IMG/VR virus record: IMGVR_UViG_3300044644_001243
Span: 62,001-126,000 of that record
DNA length: 64,000 bases
Strand: one strand, 5' to 3'
Source: a virus
In this document: positions 7,833-17,466 of the stretch, piece by piece
How the letters are laid out: every line of letters starts with the position of its first letter
Numbering within the stretch: the stretch's first letter is position 1
The notes under the pieces: generated by a model
The model's database searches: none
What the model was told of the DNA's origin: nothing
What the model saw: only the letters and a program-made list of their open reading frames with translations
Position numbers and translations under genes: made by a program

Positions 7833-9863
7833 TTACTCTTCTAACATTTTATCGATGTCATCTATAATATTATCTAATTCAGAATTTATTTTTAAATTCT
7901 TATCGTATATTTTAACTTTTTCAGATTTAACTTCGTTATCAGAATTAATACTTTCAACAAGAACATCTAAATGTCTGTTTTTATATTTTCTTTTACGGTT
8001 ATCTAAAGTTTTTGATAAGGTAGTTTTTCTTTCTGTTAATAAATTATTCAACCTATTCAATGATTCAGTTATAGTTGGAGTTGGAGCTGGTTCCTCTGGA
8101 GCAGCACCCTCTTCTGCTGGTGCTTCACCTTCTGCTGGTGCTTCACCTTCTGCTGGTGTTTCATCACCAAAATCTAAATCTTCACCACCAGTTGTTCCAC
8201 CTCCGAAACCACCACCGAAGCTTCCGCCTCCGCCTCCGCCTCCAGCAGCATCACCACCTTCTTCTGGTGCACCGCCACCGCCAGCTTTAGCAGCTTCAAT
8301 GTCACCAAAAATATTATCAACTTCGTCAAACATTCTAGTATGTTTAATAACATTAGCAGTATTAGCCAATTCAGCAGCTGCTGCTTTCTCCATACGTTGT
8401 TCAAGTAAGTCTTGTTTGATTTCATCATCAGACCATCCTAAAATTTCTCTATGAGCACGTGTCCATGACATAGCACCAAATCCGTTACCAATATCAGACA
8501 CAGCATCTTTAAGAGCTGTAATTTTAAGTTGTAAATGTTCAACGTTAAGCATCTCTGCTTGAGTTGATGGGTTATTAAGTGTTAATGAAAAATTATCCAA
8601 TTCATCTTCAAAACCTAATATGTATAAGTGAATAATTGCAATCTTATTTAATTCTTGAATCATTGATTGTTGAATGCGATTAATAGTTCTAGAGAAACGA
8701 ATATCTTGTAAAGCTAAGTTCTTACCTTCACCAGATGTTTCATCAAAACCTAAGAATGGTTTAGGTACACGTAATGCTGTAAATAAATTACCTCTTAAAT
8801 ATTCAATATCCGCAATTTGGTCCAAGTTAGATGCACCTGGCAACGTATCAATTGGGTTTGGTGCAGACTCATCCCTAACTGGAATAAAGAAATCTTGGTC
8901 ATTAGATAACTGATTGTAACGTAAATCAATTTGACCAGTTTGTGGGTCAATGATTGGCATACGTTTAAACCTATCAGCAATTGCATTTACATATTGTTCA
9001 ACATCAGCATCATCAATGTTACCAACATATATTTTGTAAACACGTCTTTCTGGAGCTCTAGTCACACGATATACAAGCATTGAATCCTCAGATAACAATA
9101 ACTGTTTCCATACACGTCTAGCCTTCTCTAATACAGATGTACCATAAGGTAAACGTCTATCATCACCTAGTAATCTAAAATGTGCCATTTGCCATGAATT
9201 AAATTCAACATCACGACCTCTCCAATAAAATTTAACTTTGTCTGAAGCTTCATCTTCTGGTTTATTTTTTTCTCTACCAGTGATTAGGTCAAACAAACTA
9301 CCTTCACGTCTTTCCATTTCATAGTTAGGCATTTGTTTTGCAGCAATAATACCATCTCTATCATTTATATTTAAAAATACAAAGTTATCACCATACTTAC
9401 ATGTGTTTCTAGTCCACATAGGTAATGATGTATGTATGTCTAATCGATTATAAAATAAATCTTCTAATATACCTTTAATTCGTTTACTATCAGAATAAAC
9501 ATTCAACATTTTACCAACTCTGTTTACAGTAGTTGATTCTTCCATCATCACATCTAACGCTGCCGCAATAGCTGGATAAAACTCCATTGATTCAAAATCA
9601 GAGTACGAACCAATACGAGTTGTTTCATAGTTTATAGATTGTTGAAACATTCCATTCTCAACTTTTTTCCAAACTTGTCCTAAATATTTATTTTGTTGAG
9701 CTTGTAATTTTGTTGTTTCAAATTCCTCACGACTAGTTGTTTTTAATAACTCACTAGAACCAATGTTATATCTTTTAGTTGAGTCTTTTGGTTGCAACTT
9801 TACACCATCTGGACTAATAACTTGGTTTAGTTTTTGAAATATTGTTAAATTTTTATTTGCCAT
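7833..9863 (-). CDS. Portal protein, T4 gp20-like
   Basis: 676 residues, against 524 for T4 gp20. It would form the dodecameric portal vertex and nucleate prohead assembly. The core (about 30-520) shows T4-type portal segments: MEFYPAIAAALDVMMEES, WTRNTCKYGDNFVFLN, WQMAHFRLLGDDRRLPYG, YRVTRAPERRVYKIYVG, EYLRGNLFTALRVPKPFLG and RFSRTINRIQQSMIQELNKI. An extra low-complexity tail follows: glycine-rich at 530-560, then EGEAPA repeats to about 600, then a helical end with ITESLNRLNNLL. The repeat tail is unusual for a portal. It lies upstream of the head-core genes and downstream of the terminase gene. Confidence 0.9.
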   Translation of the reverse strand: MANKNLTIFQKLNQVISPDGVKLQPKDSTKRYNIGSSELLKTTSREEFETTKLQAQQNKYLGQVWKKVENGMFQQSINYETTRIGSYSDFESMEFYPAIAAALDVMMEESTTVNRVGKMLNVYSDSKRIKGILEDLFYNRLDIHTSLPMWTRNTCKYGDNFVFLNINDRDGIIAAKQMPNYEMERREGSLFDLITGREKNKPEDEASDKVKFYWRGRDVEFNSWQMAHFRLLGDDRRLPYGTSVLEKARRVWKQLLLSEDSMLVYRVTRAPERRVYKIYVGNIDDADVEQYVNAIADRFKRMPIIDPQTGQIDLRYNQLSNDQDFFIPVRDESAPNPIDTLPGASNLDQIADIEYLRGNLFTALRVPKPFLGFDETSGEGKNLALQDIRFSRTINRIQQSMIQELNKIAIIHLYILGFEDELDNFSLTLNNPSTQAEMLNVEHLQLKITALKDAVSDIGNGFGAMSWTRAHREILGWSDDEIKQDLLEQRMEKAAAAELANTANVIKHTRMFDEVDNIFGDIEAAKAGGGGAPEEGGDAAGGGGGGGSFGGGFGGGTTGGEDLDFGDETPAEGEAPAEGEAPAEEGAAPEEPAPTPTITESLNRLNNLLTERKTTLSKTLDNRKRKYKNRHLDVLVESINSDNEVKSEKVKIYDKNLKINSELDNIIDDIDKMLEE
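8112..8165 (-). repeat. 18-bp tandem repeat in the portal tail
   Basis: Three copies of an 18-base unit (plus strand ttctgctggtgcttcacc, the third diverged) encode the EGEAPA repeats of the portal C-terminal tail. The reading frame is kept. Confidence 0.8.
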
Positions 9864-9910
9864 CTTTTCTTTTTCTTTAAATATACTTAAATCTTTAATA
9901 AATTAAATAG

Positions 9911-10150
9911 TTATTCCACATAATCGCAAGCTACATAAGCTTCACGTTTTATTGTCGAACCAACATATACATCTAAATAAGCATAAGTTGTAATCCAATC
10001 TTCACCATTAGAAAAAGGGATTGCGGTACAATAATTTTTATTTGCATTATCGTTATCTCGGTTATTTTTACCAGAACCAAAATCGTTAGGTAGTGGTGAC
10101 CAACTGTAAATATAATTTGATAAATTCTTTCTAATAAATCTTGCTGCCAT
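9911..10150 (-). CDS. Small unknown protein between terminase and portal genes
   Basis: 79 residues, rich in N, Y and aromatic residues, no recognised motif. It begins 11 bases after the terminase stop and is probably co-transcribed with terminase and portal genes. A small virion or assembly protein is possible. Confidence 0.55.
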   Translation of the reverse strand: MAARFIRKNLSNYIYSWSPLPNDFGSGKNNRDNDNANKNYCTAIPFSNGEDWITTYAYLDVYVGSTIKREAYVACDYVE

Positions 10151-10161
10151 TGTTATAATTT

Positions 10162-11928
10162 TTATTTCATTTTACCGAATAACCATGCATATTCACCTTT
10201 AGGGTCTTGAACATTTTTATATGCTGCGTGATTAGGGTTTATTTTAGTTTCTGGTTTCTTTGTTTCTGGGTTTATTGTTGTTCTTGTTGGGGATGATTGA
10301 ACATTACTAGAAGTTACCCAACTAGACAAAATTGCCTTTGTCTGTTTTTCTAATCTTTCTAAATTCTTAAATGAATGTTCCATAACCCACAAAGCCATTC
10401 CCAATGACATAAGTAAATCATCATGATAACCTTCCATGTGGTCTGGTCTACCATTTTTATAAATAAATGTTTTCATTTCAGAAATAATTCGACTAGAACG
10501 TATCTTAACAGCATTGGTTCTTATCTTATACTCTAAATTTGAAATCATTGGTAGACGCACGTTTGTTGCGTGGAAACCTGGTATTTTGTTTTGTTTGTTA
10601 TATGATGTCAACTCTCTTTGTCTAGCAGATAATATTTTACCACTAGAATCATCATAATGCAATCTTTTGTATTCAAATTCCAATAGTTTCAATACCGTAG
10701 AAACACCCATACCACCAGTAACATCGACAACTGTATATGCTTTGTATAATTCACCGTATTCTTCAACTATTTGAGCCAATAAATCTGGTTGTATTTTACC
10801 TTGATACTCCATTACTTGTTCCATAGTTGTAAAATCTATGATAACAATAGTTGATGAATCCTCTCCATCACCCCTAGAAACGTCCACACCCATAATATAT
10901 TGATGGTCTTCTTGAGGTTCTTCCCACACCCATATCTCTTGTTCTAAACCACTAGTGAATTTAGGTATCATAACATTGTGTTTCTCATGAAATTCAATAT
11001 ACTCTTCATTGATTACGTTACCCCCAGAACCGATAAATGATACATCAAGCTCTTGTGCAATCATTTTAGCGTCATTATTCATACCCCTACACATTTCTTC
11101 ATACCATGAAGATGTAGGTTTCCAACCTTCGGCTATACGAGCGTTATAAGATGCAAATGTAAATTCATATTCTATTTCAGTGTCATCCCCCTTATACCAT
11201 CTTAAATCCTTATTGTAACGTAAATCTTCATACCATTTCATTTCAATGATGTTGAAGTTGTTCTTTTTGTTTCTAGCTTGGTCGTATGTTTTGTAATACA
11301 ACGCATCCATACCGTTAGGTGTGGAAATAAGCGTTGCTCTACCCCCAGTACCTAATGCTGTAAGTGCAGCACCAAATACTTCGGCACCATTATCAATATA
11401 TGCAGCCTCGTCCATGATTAAGAATGTAGGTGTAAAACCCCTTAATGCATCCTTTGATGTTGCTACCGCTTTTACACGACTACCATTAGGTAATTTGATT
11501 TCTTTTTTAGAATCCGTAAGGAATATAGATTTACCTTCGTTTTTAGCATTACCGTAATATTCATTACCCCAAACCCATCTAGGTAATTGACCTAAAAAGT
11601 CTTTAATTTTAGCTAAGAACTCGAAAGCTAACTCTTGCTTATTGGCAATGATTAGAATCGCTTCTGGGTTATCTGCGTCAGCAAAACCAACTTTTATTGA
11701 CATATAAGCAGCTGTTGTTGTTGATACACCAGCTTGCCTAGGTTTAGTTACGATGTTAAATCTATTCTTTTCGTATGCGGATATAATTTCTTTTTGTCTA
11801 GGAAATAATCTGAAAGGTACGAAACCTTCTTGCGTTTTATCAAACGTCTCCAAATATGTTTCAATAGCATAAATTGGGTTAGTTAAACACCTAGCATATT
11901 CCTTAAATATTTCTTGTCTAGTTAACAT
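10162..11928 (-). CDS. Terminase large subunit, T4 gp17-like
   Basis: 588 residues, near the T4 gp17 length (610). It packages DNA with an N-terminal ATPase and a C-terminal RNase H-fold nuclease. ATPase: Walker A KPRQAGVST (62-70), Walker B FLIMDE (169-174), coupling motif ISTP (201-204). Nuclease: acidic residues at Asp349 (GVDVSRG), Asp402 (VVDVTGG) and Asp503/504 (YHDDLLMS), the expected three positions. All key residues are present. It is followed by a small unknown gene and the portal gene. Confidence 0.94.
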   Translation of the reverse strand: MLTRQEIFKEYARCLTNPIYAIETYLETFDKTQEGFVPFRLFPRQKEIISAYEKNRFNIVTKPRQAGVSTTTAAYMSIKVGFADADNPEAILIIANKQELAFEFLAKIKDFLGQLPRWVWGNEYYGNAKNEGKSIFLTDSKKEIKLPNGSRVKAVATSKDALRGFTPTFLIMDEAAYIDNGAEVFGAALTALGTGGRATLISTPNGMDALYYKTYDQARNKKNNFNIIEMKWYEDLRYNKDLRWYKGDDTEIEYEFTFASYNARIAEGWKPTSSWYEEMCRGMNNDAKMIAQELDVSFIGSGGNVINEEYIEFHEKHNVMIPKFTSGLEQEIWVWEEPQEDHQYIMGVDVSRGDGEDSSTIVIIDFTTMEQVMEYQGKIQPDLLAQIVEEYGELYKAYTVVDVTGGMGVSTVLKLLEFEYKRLHYDDSSGKILSARQRELTSYNKQNKIPGFHATNVRLPMISNLEYKIRTNAVKIRSSRIISEMKTFIYKNGRPDHMEGYHDDLLMSLGMALWVMEHSFKNLERLEKQTKAILSSWVTSSNVQSSPTRTTINPETKKPETKINPNHAAYKNVQDPKGEYAWLFGKMK

Positions 11929-11992
11929 AAAATTAATTCAATTTATTAATAAATATGTTCAAACTAAACAAAATCGTTTATTATAAATAAAT

Positions 11993-12014
11993 AAGGGCCC
12001 TAACTAAGGGCCCT
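11993..12014 (-). terminator. Terminator-like inverted repeat
   Basis: Perfect AAGGGCCC/AAGGGCCC-type inverted repeat with a 6-7 base loop, 26 bases after the stop of the 12040 gene. The following sequence is only moderately T-rich on the minus strand. Confidence 0.55.
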
Positions 12015-12039
12015 TACTATTATTTTATGTTAGTTTAAT

Positions 12040-13344
12040 TTAAAATAATTCACCAATATCAAACCCTTCATCAGTAAAACCATCACCATCGGAATCATCA
12101 TTGTTAGTATCATTCATAAGGTCTTCAATATCAAACCCTTCATCATCGGAATAACCATCGGAATTTGCTTCGTTGTAACTATTAAGTTCGTTCATTGCCT
12201 CTTCTTCTTGTAAACCATGTTTAACTTCATTTACAATATCAGTTATAATTTTTTTACCTTGTTTTGTATTAGCCATTACTTCTTTCATTTTCATGTTAAA
12301 CTCATCTACTGGCAACGCTGATAATTCACTAAACACATGGTGTTTTAAAGAGAAATCGTCAGCTTCAAATAAATTTGTAAAACGAGACCAAAGTGCTGGA
12401 CCTAAACGCATATCCCATGGTTCAGCTGCTAAGAAATCTGCTTTATCAACAACAAACTTACCAATTTTTTTATCTTTTGGTAAACCATGTGCTGAAAGTA
12501 TTTCCATAACACCTTTAACTAATTCATGGATAAGCACTGGGAAAACCATAGCTTGTGCTGTTATAACACATTTAGGGTTTTCACTTGTAGGGAAATCAAC
12601 TCTAACTACACCACCACTAACACCGTTTTCCATATTTGGTATTATGTAATACATGTAATCAGCGTTAGCCATTAGTTTTGAATATTTGTTAGGTAATTTA
12701 GGGTCCAAATCAGATAACTCATCATCAACCATGTGATACATGTGATTACATTTTTTAGCTGAACCTTGTATCATAGCGTTAAGAAATCTACGTTTATAAA
12801 CTTCTTTGTTAGCATTAGTTAATTCATCATGATTCTCAAACTCAACTTCGGAAATAATAGGTCTAGGGTTTTTCTTAGTCCCCTCAATATTGATTTCAGT
12901 TGTTAACTCAGCGTTTATTTCAACAATATCTTCTGACATGTCAAATTCTTCTCTAATCATTTTAACTGCCAGTTCTTCTAACTTCTTTTTGTGTTTTTTC
13001 TCTAACTCAATAGTTTCTTTAACTAAAGGTAATGAATTTCTCATTACATCTGTTTCGTTAACATAGTCACACTCAAATACTCTTTTATATCTTTTAACTA
13101 CTTCAGAAAATCTTTCACCCATTACTTTTTCTTCAAATGATGAATCATCACCTTCTGGCAACGCAGCATTATTACCTAAAGAATGGTTTCTTTTGATTAA
13201 ATCTTCTTCTAATTTAGAATTCATTCTTTCAGAAATATTTTCTGGATAAACAACAGATTCATTCAATCTTTTTTCACCTTTCAATTGCTTACCTAATAAT
13301 GACTTTTTAAGTGCTTCTTCTGCTATTTTTTTATAATTACTCAT
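12040..13344 (-). CDS. Unknown protein in the virion cluster
   Basis: 434 residues. The N-terminus (KIAEEALKKSLLGKQL) and RLNESVVYP include (L/I)xE-type sites. The middle contains VLIHELVKGVMEIL, whose HELVK is reminiscent of a metallopeptidase helix but lacks the second histidine, so it is not called a peptidase. The C-terminus has an acidic duplicated motif (EGFDIEDL and EGFDIGEL). It lies upstream of the terminase gene among structural genes; a virion protein is likely but unproven. Confidence 0.65.
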   Translation of the reverse strand: MSNYKKIAEEALKKSLLGKQLKGEKRLNESVVYPENISERMNSKLEEDLIKRNHSLGNNAALPEGDDSSFEEKVMGERFSEVVKRYKRVFECDYVNETDVMRNSLPLVKETIELEKKHKKKLEELAVKMIREEFDMSEDIVEINAELTTEINIEGTKKNPRPIISEVEFENHDELTNANKEVYKRRFLNAMIQGSAKKCNHMYHMVDDELSDLDPKLPNKYSKLMANADYMYYIIPNMENGVSGGVVRVDFPTSENPKCVITAQAMVFPVLIHELVKGVMEILSAHGLPKDKKIGKFVVDKADFLAAEPWDMRLGPALWSRFTNLFEADDFSLKHHVFSELSALPVDEFNMKMKEVMANTKQGKKIITDIVNEVKHGLQEEEAMNELNSYNEANSDGYSDDEGFDIEDLMNDTNNDDSDGDGFTDEGFDIGELF

Positions 13345-13366
13345 TTACTTATTTATTATAACTTTA

Positions 13367-14014
13367 TTATTGTTCTGAACCTTCATCAGTTATTTGTTTT
13401 TTACCAAACACTTTACCTTCATAGAATTTTTTAAATTCTCTTAGATTCATATATTTTTCTTCTTCACTTAATCCGTTCTTAACTAATTCTTGGATTGTTT
13501 TGAATTTTTTAAAACTATTACTTTTTTCATTGACAACATAGTGTTTATATTCAGATAAACCCATTTCTTTTATCTCATCAATATCATCTTTAGCAACATG
13601 TTGTGTGTTTTCTTTCTCTAACATTTCTTTCATTGGTAATGCAACTTCTTTTTCAAAATGCTCAACTTCATAAATGTTTCTGTCCTCTAAACACATAACT
13701 GACAATACAACTTCTTTATTAGGTTTAACCCCTCTAACCATTCTGTAATTTTTGTCACCAATAGCAAATGGTTGTGATATTTTACCAGTTTTGTCATCAA
13801 CCACATTTGATAAATATTTTATTGTTGCTTGGTCTTGTGGTTCAATAACAGCATCAATATCTTCTTCTTCATTGAATAATGAGTCTGGTGTTACTTGGAT
13901 ATCTACTTTTTTACCTTTTAAAGCGTCAACAGTTGATGCTAATTCATTTTTCGGTGTAAAAACAGTAGTACCATCATCTCCTAAAGCTTCTTGTAGTTTA
14001 TTTTTGTTTTTCAT
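13367..14014 (-). CDS. Unknown protein in the virion cluster
   Basis: 215 residues, acidic and charged. It starts MKNKNKLQEALGDD; LQE followed by A fits a prohead-protease site. The start of the protein at 16048-17142 (MKNKNLINP) is similar. No family is recognised. Its start overlaps the end of the upstream gene by 17 bases, so the two are translationally coupled. Confidence 0.65.
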   Translation of the reverse strand: MKNKNKLQEALGDDGTTVFTPKNELASTVDALKGKKVDIQVTPDSLFNEEEDIDAVIEPQDQATIKYLSNVVDDKTGKISQPFAIGDKNYRMVRGVKPNKEVVLSVMCLEDRNIYEVEHFEKEVALPMKEMLEKENTQHVAKDDIDEIKEMGLSEYKHYVVNEKSNSFKKFKTIQELVKNGLSEEEKYMNLREFKKFYEGKVFGKKQITDEGSEQ

Positions 14015-14411
14015 GATTATTTTTATTATATTGTAATGTTAGGTCTTTTTCATAAAGTTTAGTTTCAACTACACTTATTGGTTCACCAAATTTAAAGCAA
14101 ATTCGTTTTTCTGGGTAAGAATCATATGCGTTGATGTTTTCCCATGCTAATGCTATAACACCATCTATGGCATCCCAAACAGCAAAAGTATCGCTATCTT
14201 GTATTACATCAAATTTAATTTCAGACTCTAACCTACCAACCTTTTTAATAAAATGGTCGTGTGGTGCTGATGGTCTTCCAGAGGCTGGAAAAGTATCCCA
14301 GTCATCTCCATCAATATCAACTATTGAGTCTGAAAATATAAATTCGTATAGGTAGTTTTCTTTGTAGTCCTTACCTATTTTATTCATGTAAATTAAAAAC
14401 AAATCTTTCAT
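13998..14411 (-). CDS. Conserved-looking phage protein, unknown function
   Basis: 137 residues. The segment GDDWDTFPASGRPSAPHDHF followed by VIQDSDTFAVWDAIDGVIAL looks strongly constrained, and I associate similar patterns with uncharacterised proteins of T4-like phages, but I cannot name the family. It overlaps the downstream gene by 17 bases and begins at the stop of the upstream gene, so it is part of one operon. Confidence 0.65.
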   Translation of the reverse strand: MKDLFLIYMNKIGKDYKENYLYEFIFSDSIVDIDGDDWDTFPASGRPSAPHDHFIKKVGRLESEIKFDVIQDSDTFAVWDAIDGVIALAWENINAYDSYPEKRICFKFGEPISVVETKLYEKDLTLQYNKNNHEKQK

Positions 14412-16072
14412 TATTTACTTGCTTTTGGGTCTGTTTTTGGCAACGTATTAGGTTCAATAGTATACGGTTTGTTTCTTCTGCTAGGTAAATCATTAGGTTT
14501 AACTTCACTTGGGTTAGGTTTAACTTGTGGTTTAACTTGTGGTTCAACCATTGGCTCTGCATGATTAAAAGTTTCTTGAATTTTCATAGTTAGATATTTT
14601 TTATCAAATATACTACTTTTTATCGATTCTTTCAAGTCTTCACCAACAATTTTTGAAACTGGAGTTGATGACCACATTTTACAAGACCAATATTTAGGTG
14701 TTGTTCTATCTTTAGCTTGTGAACATTTATGTCTAGCTCTAAATGATTTTTTGTTTTTTGGGTTATCTCTTTTGATTTCCATTTTAGGGTCACCAAAATT
14801 AACTTTAACAACATTACCTTTACTGTTTTTAACGTAAACTTTGAATTTTTTAGAATCACCTTTGGTTGGTTTTCCTAATTTAACTTTTCTACCTTGATAT
14901 TCGGCTTCATTCAAATTAATATTCTCAACTGAACCATAATCATCTTCGTAACCACCTTCAGTAGAACCATCGTATTCCAATGCATCTTCATGGTCTTCCA
15001 TATCAACAGATTTCCATGCATCACCACTTTTAGTCTCATTCATTAAGAAATCAAACACTTGGTCCATGTTGTTTTTTGCTTCAGCAATATGGTCAGCAGC
15101 CCAATCATGACCACTATTTAATATTGCCTCAATTTTACCTTCATCTAAATCTAACATCAAACCAGCTTGTCTTCTCATTTGCTCTAAATTACTGAAAAAC
15201 ATATATCTAGTAGGTGATTCTTCACCTTCCATATTTTCATGTGTTTCTGTTAATTCATCCCATGTTTTTTTGTCTGGATAACCTTTATCACCTGGTTTTG
15301 CTGGTGCTTCACCTCTATCATGTTTAGCGTGTATGTTAGCCCATAAACCTTCAGATTCTTCTAACTTTTTTAATCTACAAGAACCTTTTGCACCTTTTTT
15401 AGTTCCAGGTACTCTTTCAGCATTATGCCAACAACCACCATCTTCAAACATGTAATCATTAGATTTTGGTTGAAACATTTCATTTCTTTTTGGTTCATCT
15501 AAGAATAAGTTTTCATAGATTGAAAGTTCTTGTAACCCTTCTTCATCATCAGCAGTATCATCTGGCATGCCACCACCAGTGTCATCACCGAAATCGCCAA
15601 AGTCGCCAGAATCATCGCTGGAATCATCTTGATTATCAGCATTAATATCTTCATTATCTTCACCATCATCACCAGATGTATTAATTTTTTTGATTATATC
15701 TTTTCTATCTTCTTCATCCATTTCAGCAGTGTTTGTTGCTGAAATAACTGAATTAATTGCAAACTTTTCTAACTCAAAATCTGGTTTACCTTGTTCTTTT
15801 GTATAACCTCTAAGTGCTTCACCTAATTTTCCAGAAAGTTGTTGAATGAATTTTTTTGGGTCGGTATCTTCGTCAGCTTCAACACCAGCGTCAAAAGGCT
15901 CATCATCAAATGGCTTATCGTCTTTTACTGGTTCTTCCTCACTACCAAAATCACCAAAACCAGCCTCATCAGCTGGTTCGGAAATAGGTTCAGCTGGAGC
16001 TGGTGCTGCTGGAGCATCAACTTTCAGCTTGTATTTTGTATCTTCGTTTACTTTAGTGCTTTTTTTTTTAAT
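14411..16072 (-). CDS. Downstream part of a frameshifted virion protein
   Basis: The frame is open from 16072, just after a TGA at 16073-16075, to the stop at 14411, but the first ATG is at 15721 (436 residues from there). The 117 codons before that ATG are clearly coding: acidic, P/A/E-rich linkers and a helical segment with FIQQLSGKLGEALRGYTKEQ. The simplest reading is that it continues the 16048-17142 protein through a -1 shift at A9 (16060-16068), giving about 915 residues. C-terminal motifs SFRARHKC and TTPKYWSCKMW resemble modules I associate with virion proteins of T4-like marine phages. Internal LNEA and LKES fit prohead-protease sites. Confidence 0.7.
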   Translation of the reverse strand: MKKKSTKVNEDTKYKLKVDAPAAPAPAEPISEPADEAGFGDFGSEEEPVKDDKPFDDEPFDAGVEADEDTDPKKFIQQLSGKLGEALRGYTKEQGKPDFELEKFAINSVISATNTAEMDEEDRKDIIKKINTSGDDGEDNEDINADNQDDSSDDSGDFGDFGDDTGGGMPDDTADDEEGLQELSIYENLFLDEPKRNEMFQPKSNDYMFEDGGCWHNAERVPGTKKGAKGSCRLKKLEESEGLWANIHAKHDRGEAPAKPGDKGYPDKKTWDELTETHENMEGEESPTRYMFFSNLEQMRRQAGLMLDLDEGKIEAILNSGHDWAADHIAEAKNNMDQVFDFLMNETKSGDAWKSVDMEDHEDALEYDGSTEGGYEDDYGSVENINLNEAEYQGRKVKLGKPTKGDSKKFKVYVKNSKGNVVKVNFGDPKMEIKRDNPKNKKSFRARHKCSQAKDRTTPKYWSCKMWSSTPVSKIVGEDLKESIKSSIFDKKYLTMKIQETFNHAEPMVEPQVKPQVKPNPSEVKPNDLPSRRNKPYTIEPNTLPKTDPKASK

Positions 16073-17142
16073 TCACCATCTAAAAGTGTATCTAATCTAT
16101 TGATAGATTCTTCTAAACTATGACCATAAGGACCAACATCTGTTTTAACTGAAGACGTAGTTGGTGTTTTTAAAACTCTTAACTTACCTTCTGTGTCATC
16201 CATTAAATTTTTAATGTTTTCATTACCGTTAGAATTACGGTATAAATCTCTATAATAATCTAATACTTTTTCTAATGCATTTACACTCATTGAGTCATGA
16301 ACTTGACTTGAAGACACTGTAATTTCTTCCAACTCAACCCCACCTCTTAATTTAGCGAAATCTTCACCATCAATTTTTGTTGGGTCACCACCTAAAGCAG
16401 CTAAATCTTTTTGTTTATCAGAGTATTCTTTTTCTTCTTCTGCCATTCTATCTATTATTTCTTGAATAGCCATCTCTTCTTCAGTCATTTCCATGTCATC
16501 ACCCATGTATGCTTTATTCCCATGTAAATTACCTTCACCAGTAAAGCCCATACCAAATGCTTCGCTAACGTTTACTTTTTCAAATTCATCAGCAGCATCT
16601 TTATCAGCAACATTGTCACCGAATTGACCTTCTTCTTTACCTTCTTTAGCTTTGTTGGATAACGGAGTACCAGCTTTATCAACAATATATTCTGTATTGT
16701 CACCAACACCTTTAGTAGCACTTAATGAAGCGTTATCTTTCATACCAGTGTGGTGTTCTAATAAATTATCATCTTCAAATACGTTAATATCACCACCTCT
16801 GTTATAAGATTCAGATAATGATTTGAATTTTAAATTTAATTGTTTGATTGCTTTAGCATATGAAGGATAAGCTTCAGATTTTTTGTTTTGTAGACCACCA
16901 ATATATTTGAAATCTTCTAAAACTAAACCAGTTGTTTTGTCAGTTTTTTTGATGTAATATTCATGGTTTTCTCTAACGATAGCATAAGCATTACCATCTG
17001 GACCAACTTTAGTTAATTCAACAGCATGGTTAGATTTATTTTCATTTTCATTCAAAGGTTTAATACCCATAAGTGCTAATTGACGCTCATGAATTTCGTT
17101 ACCTTTAAGACCAATTGGATTGATTAAATTTTTATTTTTCAT
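16048..17142 (-). CDS. Upstream part of a frameshifted virion protein
   Basis: 364 residues ending at 16048 just after a lysine run. Residues 1-100 start MKNKNLINPIGLKGNEIHE; the rest is acidic and charged with glycine-rich stretches. The end, ESINRLDTLLDGELKKK, resembles the portal tail ESLNRLNNLL. The run AAAAAAAAAG (minus strand) sits at the end; in the zero frame the stop follows four codons later, while the -1 frame stays open for another 550 codons. No function is recognised; a head-core or virion protein is likely from position. Confidence 0.7.
   Translation of the reverse strand: MKNKNLINPIGLKGNEIHERQLALMGIKPLNENENKSNHAVELTKVGPDGNAYAIVRENHEYYIKKTDKTTGLVLEDFKYIGGLQNKKSEAYPSYAKAIKQLNLKFKSLSESYNRGGDINVFEDDNLLEHHTGMKDNASLSATKGVGDNTEYIVDKAGTPLSNKAKEGKEEGQFGDNVADKDAADEFEKVNVSEAFGMGFTGEGNLHGNKAYMGDDMEMTEEEMAIQEIIDRMAEEEKEYSDKQKDLAALGGDPTKIDGEDFAKLRGGVELEEITVSSSQVHDSMSVNALEKVLDYYRDLYRNSNGNENIKNLMDDTEGKLRVLKTPTTSSVKTDVGPYGHSLEESINRLDTLLDGELKKKALK
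16060..16069 (-). other. A9 homopolymer, candidate -1 frameshift site
   Basis: The minus strand reads TTA AAA AAA AAA GCA CTA AAG TAA in the upstream frame. It contains the canonical slippery heptamer A AAA AAA. Slipping back one base joins the upstream frame to the long open downstream frame. A missing base in the assembly (ten A read as nine) would give the same picture. Confidence 0.55.
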
Positions 17143-17158
17143 ATGTTTAATTTGTTTT

Positions 17159-17404
17159 TTATTTAAAAGATGTACTACCTAATATAACATCTTTATTAAC
17201 ACCTAGTAAGTAACATCCAGTACCGCCACTTACAGAATTTATGTTTATATAAATACTTGATGCACCACCCATATTCATAGTTAATCCATTCAAAACAATA
17301 GAACAACCAGAAGGGCCACCATACAATTCAGAATAAGTATGTGCTGTTAAATTGGCAGCATTAGCTGGAACTATTACACTATGTACTTCATTTATTTTTG
17401 CCAT
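17159..17404 (-). CDS. Small glycine/serine-rich protein, possibly virion
   Basis: 81 residues, beta-rich, with CSIVLNGLTMNMG and GCYLLGVNKD. It looks like a small structural subunit, but no family is certain. It is 16 bases upstream of the next virion gene and has an ATATTTATAATT box at about 17418-17430, consistent with late expression. Confidence 0.55.
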   Translation of the reverse strand: MAKINEVHSVIVPANAANLTAHTYSELYGGPSGCSIVLNGLTMNMGGASSIYININSVSGGTGCYLLGVNKDVILGSTSFK

Positions 17405-17441
17405 TTTATTATATTTAATTATAAATATTGTAAAAAAATAA

Positions 17442-17466
17442 AAAAAGCACCTTTTGGGTGCTTTTT
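17442..17466 (-). terminator. Terminator overlapping the 17465 stop
   Basis: AGCACC/GGTGCT stem with flanking A/T runs; on the minus strand it is followed by seven T. The hairpin overlaps the stop codon of the 17465 gene. Confidence 0.75.

Noticed and set aside
7855-8454. 200-codon plus-strand frame opposite the portal tail
   Set aside because: Proline-rich product arises from the complement of the Gly/Glu/Ala repeat; the portal frame is certain.
12040-13344. Metallopeptidase from HELVK
   Set aside because: The second histidine of HExxH is missing and no third ligand is evident.
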